A stretch of DNA of 31,818 nucleotides. Origin: GCA-002282575 sp964519885. Lineage in GTDB: Bacteria; Pseudomonadota; Gammaproteobacteria; Thiomicrospirales; Thiomicrospiraceae. The DNA is taken from assembly GCA_964519885.1 (NCBI GenBank), contig CAZFLX010000025.1, positions 1 to 31,818 on the forward strand. Direction: 5' to 3'. The notes under the pieces are model-generated. The model had not been told where the DNA came from. It was given only the letters and a program-made list of their open reading frames with translations, and searched no databases. A program made the position numbers and the translations under genes. Positions within the stretch are counted from its first letter, which is position 1. The number at the start of each line of letters is the position of its first letter. This document shows positions 22,022 to 29,263 of this stretch, piece by piece.

Positions 22022-22136
22022 GCTATCAAACAGTTAACAAATACTGCGCGACAGTCTGAAAGGTTATGAATATAAAAAGTAGGCAAACGGCATAAACAAA
22101 TTGACGTGGTGCGTGTCATTTGAACCGTTTAAGCAA

Positions 22137-22161
22137 CGCTATATGTTATGCACACATAGCG
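22137..22161 (-). other. Hairpin between the peroxiredoxin-glutaredoxin gene and gor
   Basis: A 10-bp stem (CGCTATGTGT with ACATATAGCG on the minus strand, one mismatch) encloses a 5-base loop. No T-run follows, so it is not a standard terminator. It could be an intercistronic processing or stability element. Confidence 0.4.
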
Positions 22162-22189
22162 TCCGAGCGTTTGCCTGAGAGAGAGAAAC

Positions 22190-22930
22190 TTATTTTTTAG
22201 CAGCGAAGTAGGCTTCTAAATCGTCGCTACCACCAATGTGTTTACCGTCAATGAAGACTTGAGGTACAGTCTCACGACCTGAAACCGCACGCAAGCCCAT
22301 TAACTGGATTTGGTCATAAACTTTAACTTCACAGTAGCGCATGCCAGCTTCTTTTAACATGGCTTTAGCTTTCATGCAGTATGGGCAACCTTCGCGGCTG
22401 AATACCAATACCGAATGAGGTTTCTTCGCCGACGGGCTTAAAAACTCTAGCATGGTGTCCGCATCAGAAACTTCAAAAGGGTCGCCTTCTTTCACTGGCT
22501 CGATAAACATTTTCGCCACAACGCCGTCTTTTACCAGCATTGAATAACGCCATGAACGCTTACCAAAACCCAAATCATCTTTGTCCACCAACATACCCAT
22601 GCCTTCGGTAAAAGTACCATTACCATCAGGAATGAAGCGGATGTGTTCTGCTTTTTGATCGGCAGCCCATTCTTTCATCACGAAGCCATCGTTAACAGAG
22701 ATACATACAATTTCATCGACGCCAGCCGATTTTAATGCACCCGATAACTCTTCATAACGTGGCACGTGCGTAGATGAACAGGTTGGCGTAAAAGCACCTG
22801 GTAAAGAGAAAACGACTACTGTTTTACCTTTGAAAATGTCATCTGTTGTGACATCAATCCATTCACCATGACCACGAGTACGGAAAGTAACGTTTGGTAC
22901 ACGTTGACCCGTCATATCTTTAAATTGCAT
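22190..22930 (-). CDS. Peroxiredoxin-glutaredoxin fusion (hybrid Prx5/Grx peroxidase)
   Basis: The product has 246 residues. Domain 1 (about 1-165) is a Prx5-type peroxiredoxin with peroxidatic Cys51 in P-G-A-F-T-P-T-C. Domain 2 (about 172-246) is a glutaredoxin with the C182-P-Y-C185 active site, cis-proline T-V-P (221-223) and G-G-S-D-D-L for glutathione binding. Such fusions (Haemophilus, Chromatium, Vibrio) reduce hydrogen and alkyl peroxides using glutathione or glutathione amide; the Grx domain recycles the Prx domain. GTAGGAGTAAATTAC lies before the ATG. It lies 50 bp after dps and upstream of the reductase that would regenerate its thiol, so the three genes form a likely peroxide-defence unit. 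Confidence 0.95.
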   Translation of the reverse strand: MQFKDMTGQRVPNVTFRTRGHGEWIDVTTDDIFKGKTVVVFSLPGAFTPTCSSTHVPRYEELSGALKSAGVDEIVCISVNDGFVMKEWAADQKAEHIRFIPDGNGTFTEGMGMLVDKDDLGFGKRSWRYSMLVKDGVVAKMFIEPVKEGDPFEVSDADTMLEFLSPSAKKPHSVLVFSREGCPYCMKAKAMLKEAGMRYCEVKVYDQIQLMGLRAVSGRETVPQVFIDGKHIGGSDDLEAYFAAKK

Positions 22931-22980
22931 GTAATTTACTCCTACTTGCTTGTGACAAAAAATAAACGAAAAAAATTAAA

Positions 22981-23421
22981 TTAACGATGCGTAATCTGCG
23001 CATTCAGCATCCAAGCCGTTTTATCATGATCTGCCGCACGCACCGTTAGCAAGTCTGCAGTGATTCTATCGCCCGCTTCATCAGCAGCGTCCGCAAAACT
23101 CACCAGAGATTTTGCCATACTTTGATGATCTTCTGCTAATTCACGCAACATTTCATCGGCTGTTTTGGCACTGGGTGCTGCCACTTGGCTATTGGATGCA
23201 AAACTCGGCAACCCCCCTTCAACCATAGCGCCCAATTGGCGGATGCGTTCAGCAACCTCATCAACCGCAGCGAAGAGTGTTTCATACTGTGTTTGAAACT
23301 GTGTGTGCAATGACATAAAACTTGAACCGGTTACGTTCCAATGATATAAGTGAGTCTTGGCCATTAAGCTGTAAGTGTCGGCCAGCACTTGTTGCAAACC
23401 ATGTTGAATATCGGTATTCAT
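22981..23421 (-). CDS. dps: Dps-family ferritin-like DNA-protection protein
   Basis: The product has 146 residues from the ATG at 23421, which has AAGGAGAG immediately upstream; in-frame starts further upstream lack a ribosome site. The ferroxidase residues are present with the family spacing: His27 (L-Y-H-W-N-V), His39, Asp54 and Glu58 (D-E-V-A-E-R). Dps dodecamers oxidise and store iron with hydrogen peroxide and thereby stop hydroxyl-radical formation. The N-terminus is short, so DNA binding through a lysine tail is doubtful. It is the first gene of the dps / Prx-Grx / reductase group. The 144 bp upstream hold its promoter region, where I could not fix a regulator site. Confidence 0.93.
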   Translation of the reverse strand: MNTDIQHGLQQVLADTYSLMAKTHLYHWNVTGSSFMSLHTQFQTQYETLFAAVDEVAERIRQLGAMVEGGLPSFASNSQVAAPSAKTADEMLRELAEDHQSMAKSLVSFADAADEAGDRITADLLTVRAADHDKTAWMLNAQITHR

Positions 23422-23565
23422 GTTTCTCTCCTTACGGCTTGGTTGATTCGATGTGTTTATATTACAGTTAATGCCCCCTATAAATCTAATTAATGTTTTC
23501 TGGTAGCCCAATCGATTTTCTCAATTAAAACCACTAAAGCATCTTAGAATTACGATTAATAAACT

Positions 23566-24315
23566 TCAGGGTATGCACTCAAATTGGATACCACGTTGCT
23601 TGGCTTCTTGCTGCATTTCGGCAAAACCCAAGATTACGTCATCTTCAGCACCAATACAACCCAGTTCTATGTGCCGACTGCCGTCATCAGCCAAATGCGG
23701 CAGACTATACAACTTAAGTTTTGGGAAGCGCTGTTCAAAGGCTTCCATCCAATTCACCCACAAAGATTCTGACTGATCATACACCAGCATTTTAGCCACT
23801 CGCTGAACGTCACCGATTAAATCTGAGTAATAGGTTGCTAACACCCAACGCATCATTGGCCAACTCATTTGTGGGAAGCCCGGCATGAAATAGTGCTGAC
23901 GAATAGCAAAACCGGCAACACGATTCACAGGGTTGGGAATGAGTGTGGCACCTTCGGGAAAATCTGCCATACGAACGCGAATCGGATAAGCTTCTGCACC
24001 GAATTGCGCTTCAATTTCGGCAACGCCTTGTGCATGACGCACCAATGGCAAACCCAAAGCGGCGGCCGCGGCTTGACGTGTTTTGTCGTCGGGCGTAGCA
24101 CCAATCCCCCCAAAGACAAAGGTCACTGAATCGGTTCGAGCAAAACTTTCTTTCAGCGTTTGCACCAATTCAGTGGTGTCATCACCGACATAACGCACAC
24201 TGGTCAAACTCAGATTACGCTCTGCTAACAAGCTACGAGTAAACTCGAAGTGCTTGTCGGCACGACGACCCGACAAAATCTCATCACCAATAATGATCAA
24301 GTGAATGGACGGCAT
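23566..24315 (-). CDS. CinA N-terminal / MoCF-domain protein
   Basis: The product has 249 residues. It begins I-H-L-I-I-I-G-D-E-I-L-S-G-R-R-A-D and contains F-V-F-G-G-I-G-A-T-P-D-D (67-77). This is the molybdopterin-binding (MoCF) fold of the CinA N-terminal domain. The C-terminal nicotinamide-mononucleotide deamidase domain of full-length CinA is absent. Related stand-alone proteins are usually annotated as competence/damage-inducible protein A, but there is no direct evidence for competence here. Its ATG overlaps the stop of the small gene upstream (TAATG), implying coupled translation. The actual function is uncertain. Confidence 0.8.
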   Translation of the reverse strand: MPSIHLIIIGDEILSGRRADKHFEFTRSLLAERNLSLTSVRYVGDDTTELVQTLKESFARTDSVTFVFGGIGATPDDKTRQAAAAALGLPLVRHAQGVAEIEAQFGAEAYPIRVRMADFPEGATLIPNPVNRVAGFAIRQHYFMPGFPQMSWPMMRWVLATYYSDLIGDVQRVAKMLVYDQSESLWVNWMEAFEQRFPKLKLYSLPHLADDGSRHIELGCIGAEDDVILGFAEMQQEAKQRGIQFECIP

Positions 24316-24443
24316 TAGCGACCTCCATCCACGCGACAGCTATCACCATCGCAACCCGCCCCAGTATTGGGAAATAACCAGCGTAATGCGAATACCATTA
24401 ACAGGGCACCTAGTGCCATCAGTAACCAAGAAGTGATTGTCAT
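24315..24443 (-). CDS. Small 42-residue membrane protein with a C-x4-C motif
   Basis: An ATG at 24443 opens a 42-codon frame ending in TAA that shares its last A with the ATG of the CinA-like gene. The product has one hydrophobic helix (about 4-24, L-L-M-A-L-G-A-L-L-M), then R-W-L-F-P-N-T-G-A-G and C31-D-G-D-S-C36 followed by a short polar tail. The arrangement (single helix, short loop with two cysteines) suggests a small membrane protein that could bind a metal or form a disulfide. The evidence is the coupled overlap and the coherent protein-like sequence; its ribosome site is weak. I do not recognise a family. Confidence 0.6.
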   Translation of the reverse strand: MTITSWLLMALGALLMVFALRWLFPNTGAGCDGDSCRVDGGR

Positions 24444-24494
24444 TTTTCGCCAACTCTACTATGCTGAACATCATTTGACATTTATTCTATCACT

Positions 24495-25385
24495 ATGACA
24501 TTAACCGAACTACGTTATTTAGTGGCTTTACACCAGCAACGCCACTTTGCACGCGCCGCTGAAGCCTGTCATGTTACCCAGTCAACCTTATCGGCTGGCA
24601 TTAAGCATTTAGAAGACAGTCTGGGCGTCATATTGGTTGAACGCAGCCGGCAGTTTTTGCAGTTCACCGCTATTGGTGAATTGGTGGTAGAGCATGCACA
24701 AGACATACTCTCACGCAGTGATGATCTGTTACGTTTGGTTAAAACCAATGACCCGCTTCAAGGCGAATTATCACTGGGCATTATTTTTACCATTGCACCC
24801 TATTTGTTACCCAAACTAATTCATCCTTGGCGCGATGTGGCACCAAAAGCCCCTTTACGCTTAACGGAAGGATTCACCCACGACTTATTACATAAGTTAA
24901 CACAAGGTGAATTAGATGCGGCCATTATTGCACTTCCCTTCCCCGGCACTGATGATTTTACTGCTTGGCAACTCTATCGTGAACCCTTCGTGGCGGTCGT
25001 ACCTGAACAACATCCGCTAACGCATAAATCATCACTGTCGGTAAATGATATGCAAGACGAACCCTTACTCATTTTGGGTCAGGGGCATTGCTTCCGCGAT
25101 CATGCCTTATCGGCGATACCTCATGTAGCCGACCACCCTTGGCAGTCGCTCATTGAAGGCAGTTCGTTAGAAACCATTCGTGCCATGGTTGCCGGCGGTA
25201 TGGGCGTTACTCTGTTACCCAGTTTGGCTGCTGCCAATAATTGGCAGGGCTTGGTCACCCTACCCATGCAAAACCCTGCTCCTTATCGAGACGTGGTACT
25301 GATTGCACGACCAACCCATTCACGCCGAGAAGCCTTACGCTTGTTGGCACAAACCATTAAACAATTAGGTTTAGTACAAGCCTGA
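24495..25385 (+). CDS. oxyR: OxyR-like LysR-type regulator with only one of the two redox cysteines
   Basis: The product has 296 residues. The LysR winged helix is at about 1-60 (L-R-Y-L-V-A-L, then A-R-A-A-E-A-C-H-V-T-Q-S-T-L-S). The effector domain follows OxyR along its length: P-Y-L-L-P-K-L, T-H-D-L-L-H-K-L-T-Q-G-E-L-D, G-H-C-F-R-D-H-A-L and S-S-L-E-T-I-R-A-M-V-A-G-G. The sensing cysteine is at residue 199, exactly as in E. coli. The position of the disulfide partner Cys208 is Ile here, and there is no other cysteine nearby (the only other is Cys25 in the DNA-binding domain). It lies divergent from the 42-residue gene and upstream of ridA-recG, recalling the oxyR-recG linkage of pseudomonads. 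No clear ribosome site precedes the ATG. Confidence 0.85.
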   Translation: MTLTELRYLVALHQQRHFARAAEACHVTQSTLSAGIKHLEDSLGVILVERSRQFLQFTAIGELVVEHAQDILSRSDDLLRLVKTNDPLQGELSLGIIFTIAPYLLPKLIHPWRDVAPKAPLRLTEGFTHDLLHKLTQGELDAAIIALPFPGTDDFTAWQLYREPFVAVVPEQHPLTHKSSLSVNDMQDEPLLILGQGHCFRDHALSAIPHVADHPWQSLIEGSSLETIRAMVAGGMGVTLLPSLAAANNWQGLVTLPMQNPAPYRDVVLIARPTHSRREALRLLAQTIKQLGLVQA

Positions 25386-25422
25386 TACATTATTCACCAT
25401 CAACTGAAAAGGAAACCCATTC

Positions 25423-25806
25423 ATGCGCGACGTGATTTCAACCCCTAATGCTCCAGCCGCCATCGGCACTTATTCACAAGCCGTTCGTTCAGCTCGCACG
25501 CTGTATTTGTCGGGTCAAATCGGTTTAGACCCTAACACCATGGAATTGGCAGAAGGTGTCGAAGCACAAGCCCATCAAGTATTCAAAAACCTGATTGCGG
25601 TGATTGAGGCTGCGGGTGGCAAGGTGCAAGACTTGGTTAAGCTGAATATTTTTTTAACAGACTTAAACGACTTTGCACTGATTAATAGCATTATGGCGCG
25701 ATACTGTCCACAACCCTACCCAGCTCGTGCTGCGGTGCAAGTCTCGGCACTGCCCAAAGGCGCTTTAGTGGAAGCTGACGGTATTGCGGTGCTTGATAAT
25801 TATTAA
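25423..25806 (+). CDS. ridA: RidA-family enamine/imine deaminase
   Basis: This 127-residue cytoplasmic protein hydrolyses reactive 2-aminoacrylate-type enamines released by PLP enzymes. The family signatures are N-A-P-A-A-I-G-T-Y-S-Q-A at the start, L-Y-L-S-G-Q-I-G-L-D, and the C-terminal Y-P-A-R-A-A-V-Q-V-S-A-L-P-K-G-A-L-V-E with the catalytic arginine. AAGGAAA lies 7 bases before the ATG. Its stop overlaps the recG start (TAATG), so recG translation is probably coupled to it. It lies 37 bp after the OxyR-like gene and may be cotranscribed with it. Confidence 0.96.
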   Translation: MRDVISTPNAPAAIGTYSQAVRSARTLYLSGQIGLDPNTMELAEGVEAQAHQVFKNLIAVIEAAGGKVQDLVKLNIFLTDLNDFALINSIMARYCPQPYPARAAVQVSALPKGALVEADGIAVLDNY

Positions 25807-27863
25807 TGTCCGCCCTGTTAATCCCCGTTAACCAACTGTCTGGTATTGGTCCAGCCGCTGAAGATAGCCTGCATAAAGCAGGCATTTTCACGCTGTGGGA
25901 TTTACTGCTACATTTGCCCCTTCGCTATGAAGATAGAACCCAACTCACACCTGCCGATGCATGCCAAGCGGGTAGGTTGGTGCAATTAGAAGGTATCATT
26001 ACACGTAGCCAAGAAGTGCCAGCGCGTCGCCCCATTCATCTGCTGAGTTTACAAACTCACGGCATCAGCGTTCAGTTAAAGTTTTTGAACTATCAAAAGT
26101 GGTCACACACCTTGCCCAAAGTGGGGCAATCGGTGCGTGTGTTTGGTCAATTACGTGCCGACATTCACGGTCAGTTAGAATTGCTGCACCCCAATATGAC
26201 ACGCTTAGATGCCCACAAATTTAGCCCCTTGCCAGATCGCCTCACCGCTGTTTACCCCAGTGTTGGCACACTCAAACAAGCCCATTTAAGAAAAGCTATG
26301 ACCGATGCATTAAGTCGGCTCAGTCAGCAACCGCCTAGCGAACTGCTTCAGCAAACCAAACTCACCCTCATCGATGCCCTGACCCAAGTTCACCTAGCCA
26401 AACCGGGTGATGCGGTTGCCTTAAGCACGGGACAGCACCCTGCCATTCAACGTCTGGCTTTAGAAGAACTCACGGCGCAACAATTACTGGCCAGACAAGC
26501 ACGCCATACCTTTGCTCGAAGCCAAGCGCCAGCACTTACTCCGCAAACGCCTTGGGTGCAACAGCTCATCGAAAGTCTGCCCTTTGTGCTCACTCAAGGA
26601 CAAGCGCAGATTTGGGCGAATATCGCTGAAGACTTAGCACAACCCCATCCCATGCATCGGTTACTGCAAGGTGATGTCGGCAGCGGCAAAACTGTTCTGG
26701 CAGCCCTAGCCGCCACCCATGCCGCCAGCGCTGGCTATCAAACCAGCATCATGGCACCAACCGAAATTCTCGCAGAACAACTCTATGCGAGTTTGCATGA
26801 ATGGCTGACCCCGCTTGGCATAAGCTGTGCATTACTCACCGCCAGCACCAAAGCGGCAGAAAAACGCAAACAGCTCGTTGACTTGACTGATGGCAGTTTA
26901 CAGGTCGTGGTCGGTACCCATGCCCTGTTTCAGGAACAGGTCAATTACCATAAGCTGGGGTTAGTGGTTGTCGATGAACAGCATCGTTTTGGAGTTGAAC
27001 AAAGACTGGCTTTGAAAAACAAAGGCACGCAAGACAGCCTAATGCCACACCTATTGCTGATGACCGCCACCCCCATCCCCCGTACCCTAGCCATGAGCCT
27101 GTATGGCGATTTAAGCGTTTCCAATCTCACCGAACGCCCACCGGGTAGACAAGCGATTGAAACCGTGGTCATTCCCGAAGCACGACGTGATCAAGTTGCC
27201 GAACGCCTGTCACTTGCCTGTCAGCAAGGCACTCAAGCCTATTGGGTCAGCCCCTTTGTGCAAGAAAGTGAAAGCATTGATGCGCACAATGTTAACGATA
27301 CCGCCCAATGGTTAAAAGGGCGCTTCCCCGCTTTGCGCGTGGGCTTGGTGCATGGTCAACTCACTAACGCTGAAAAAGACAAGCAGATGCAAGCCTTTAA
27401 GGCTGGTCATTTAGACGTGTTAGTCGCCACAACGGTGATCGAAGTCGGCGTGAATGTGCCGAATGCCAGTTTAATGATTATCGACAACAGCGAACGCTAT
27501 GGTCTTGCTCAACTTCATCAGTTGCGGGGACGTGTTGGACGTGGAACGCTGAAAAGTAGCTGTGTATTGCTCTACAAGCCGCCACTTTCCGAACAAGGTC
27601 AAGCGCGCTTAGAGGCCATTCGTAACAGCCAAGATGGCTTTGCCTTAGCAGAACTGGACTTACAATTACGTGGCCCAGGCGAAGTATTAGGCACTCGTCA
27701 AACAGGTTTAAGCGATTGGCGTATTGCTGACTTACTGCGTGATGCTAACCTACATCAACCCGCCTTAATTCAAGCTGAATGGATTGAACAACACGCACCC
27801 GAACGCATTACCCCACTGATAGAACGCTGGTTAAGTAATCGCTTAAGATTTGTCCAAGCCTGA
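25806..27863 (+). CDS. recG: ATP-dependent DNA helicase RecG
   Basis: The product has 685 residues (E. coli 693). RecG remodels stalled replication forks and branch-migrates Holliday junctions. The N-terminal wedge (OB-fold) domain is at about 1-230. The helicase part has Walker A L-L-Q-G-D-V-G-S-G-K-T-V, the DEQH motif V-V-D-E-Q-H-R-F-G-V-E-Q-R, motif III M-T-A-T-P-I-P-R-T-L-A and motif VI Q-L-R-G-R-V-G-R-G. The R-F-G after DEQH and the C-terminal G-E-V-L-G-T-R-Q-T-G are RecG hallmarks. The start overlaps the ridA stop. Confidence 0.98.
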   Translation: MSALLIPVNQLSGIGPAAEDSLHKAGIFTLWDLLLHLPLRYEDRTQLTPADACQAGRLVQLEGIITRSQEVPARRPIHLLSLQTHGISVQLKFLNYQKWSHTLPKVGQSVRVFGQLRADIHGQLELLHPNMTRLDAHKFSPLPDRLTAVYPSVGTLKQAHLRKAMTDALSRLSQQPPSELLQQTKLTLIDALTQVHLAKPGDAVALSTGQHPAIQRLALEELTAQQLLARQARHTFARSQAPALTPQTPWVQQLIESLPFVLTQGQAQIWANIAEDLAQPHPMHRLLQGDVGSGKTVLAALAATHAASAGYQTSIMAPTEILAEQLYASLHEWLTPLGISCALLTASTKAAEKRKQLVDLTDGSLQVVVGTHALFQEQVNYHKLGLVVVDEQHRFGVEQRLALKNKGTQDSLMPHLLLMTATPIPRTLAMSLYGDLSVSNLTERPPGRQAIETVVIPEARRDQVAERLSLACQQGTQAYWVSPFVQESESIDAHNVNDTAQWLKGRFPALRVGLVHGQLTNAEKDKQMQAFKAGHLDVLVATTVIEVGVNVPNASLMIIDNSERYGLAQLHQLRGRVGRGTLKSSCVLLYKPPLSEQGQARLEAIRNSQDGFALAELDLQLRGPGEVLGTRQTGLSDWRIADLLRDANLHQPALIQAEWIEQHAPERITPLIERWLSNRLRFVQA

Positions 27864-27895
27864 TGATCATTAACCTACACGACACGGAGCTTTCC

Positions 27896-29263
27896 ATGAC
27901 TAGCCTATTGATTCGCCCCGAGGGTTCCTTACAAATCCTATCACGCTATGAAGTGCAACAACTCTGTGATGCCAGTGATGAAGGTCTGAATGAACTGCTC
28001 AGACAATGTGCGCTGGCCGTACTCAACGCCGGCAATGATGAAGATGACGGCTTAAAACTCATCGAACGTCATCCCGACTTTAACATTCAAGTTCGTTCTC
28101 ATGGGCGCGGCATGCAATTAGAATTAACCAATCCACCCCCTCGCTCGATGGTGAATGGTGAATTGATTACCGGACTGAAAGAGCACTTATTCTCTGTGGT
28201 TAGAGACCTCATCTACACAAAAAACGAACTACGAGCTTCTGGGCTATTCGATTGGAATGACTCATCGAGCATCACCAACGTGGTATTTCATCAACTGCGC
28301 AACGCTACTCTACTGAAGCCAAACTTAACACCGAATTTAATCGTCTGCTGGGGTGGACATGCCATTTCACGTCATGAATATGATTACTCTAAATTCGTTG
28401 GCTACGAGCTGGGTTTAAGAGGCATTGATATTTGCACGGGCTGTGGACCTGGTGCCATGAAAGGTCCGATGAAAGGAGCAGCTGTGGCACGTGGCAAACA
28501 ACGCACGCATGCGAGCGCCCGCTACATTGGCATTACCGAACCTGGCATTATTGCCGCTGAAGCACCCAATGCCGTGGTGAATGAATTGGTCATTATGCCC
28601 GACATCGAAAAGCGCCTAGAGGCTTTTGTGCGCCTAGGTCATGGTGTGGTGATTTTTCCCGGAGGCGCTGGAACAATGGAAGAATTACTCTACCTGATCA
28701 GTATTCTCATTCATCCCAACAATGAACCCATTCGCTTACCGGTAGTCCTATCTGGCCCCAAAGGTTCTGAAGCCTATTTTGCCGCCATTGAAAGCTTTAT
28801 TATTGAGACGCTGGGGCAAAGCACTTGGGAAAAGCTAACCCTATTAATTGATGACGCTGAAGCGCTGGCGAATGGCTGTTTATCCTCGCTTCAAGCGGTC
28901 AGAGCGCAACGAAAAGCCGACAGCGATGCCTATTACTTTAACTGGCAACTGACCATACCTTGGGAACTTCAATGCCCATTCGAACCTAGCCATGAAAACA
29001 TGTCATCCCTAGTATTAAGCAAAGATCAACCCAGTTACCTGTTAGCGAGTCAATTGCGCAAAGCCTTCTCTGGCATTGTCGCAGGGAATGTCAAAGCCAA
29101 CGGCATTAAAGCGGTGCAACAACATGGCCCATTTCAACTCAAAGGCGATGCACAGGTTATGCAAGCGATTGACCGCTTACTTCAGGTATTTGTTGAACAA
29201 AAACGCATGAAACTGGGAGATAAGCCATACAATCCCTGCTATGTTATTCAATCGGCTGCTTAA
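27896..29263 (+). CDS. ppnN: PpnN-type nucleotide 5'-monophosphate nucleosidase
   Basis: From the ATG at 27896 the product has 455 residues (E. coli PpnN, formerly YgdH, 454). The central LOG-like domain has C-W-G-G-H-A-I, I-C-T-G-C-G-P-G-A-M-K-G-P-M-K-G-A and F-P-G-G-A-G-T-M-E-E-L. The C-terminal domain ends with F-E-P-S-H-E-N-M and A-F-S-G-I-V-A-G-N-V-K. It splits nucleoside monophosphates to base and ribose phosphate; in E. coli the enzyme is controlled by (p)ppGpp. An in-frame ATG at 27863 overlapping the recG stop is possible, but GGAGC lies 6-7 bases before the chosen start and the N-terminus then aligns with the family. It converges with the GGDEF-EAL gene, overlapping by 4 bp. Confidence 0.95.
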   Translation: MTSLLIRPEGSLQILSRYEVQQLCDASDEGLNELLRQCALAVLNAGNDEDDGLKLIERHPDFNIQVRSHGRGMQLELTNPPPRSMVNGELITGLKEHLFSVVRDLIYTKNELRASGLFDWNDSSSITNVVFHQLRNATLLKPNLTPNLIVCWGGHAISRHEYDYSKFVGYELGLRGIDICTGCGPGAMKGPMKGAAVARGKQRTHASARYIGITEPGIIAAEAPNAVVNELVIMPDIEKRLEAFVRLGHGVVIFPGGAGTMEELLYLISILIHPNNEPIRLPVVLSGPKGSEAYFAAIESFIIETLGQSTWEKLTLLIDDAEALANGCLSSLQAVRAQRKADSDAYYFNWQLTIPWELQCPFEPSHENMSSLVLSKDQPSYLLASQLRKAFSGIVAGNVKANGIKAVQQHGPFQLKGDAQVMQAIDRLLQVFVEQKRMKLGDKPYNPCYVIQSAA

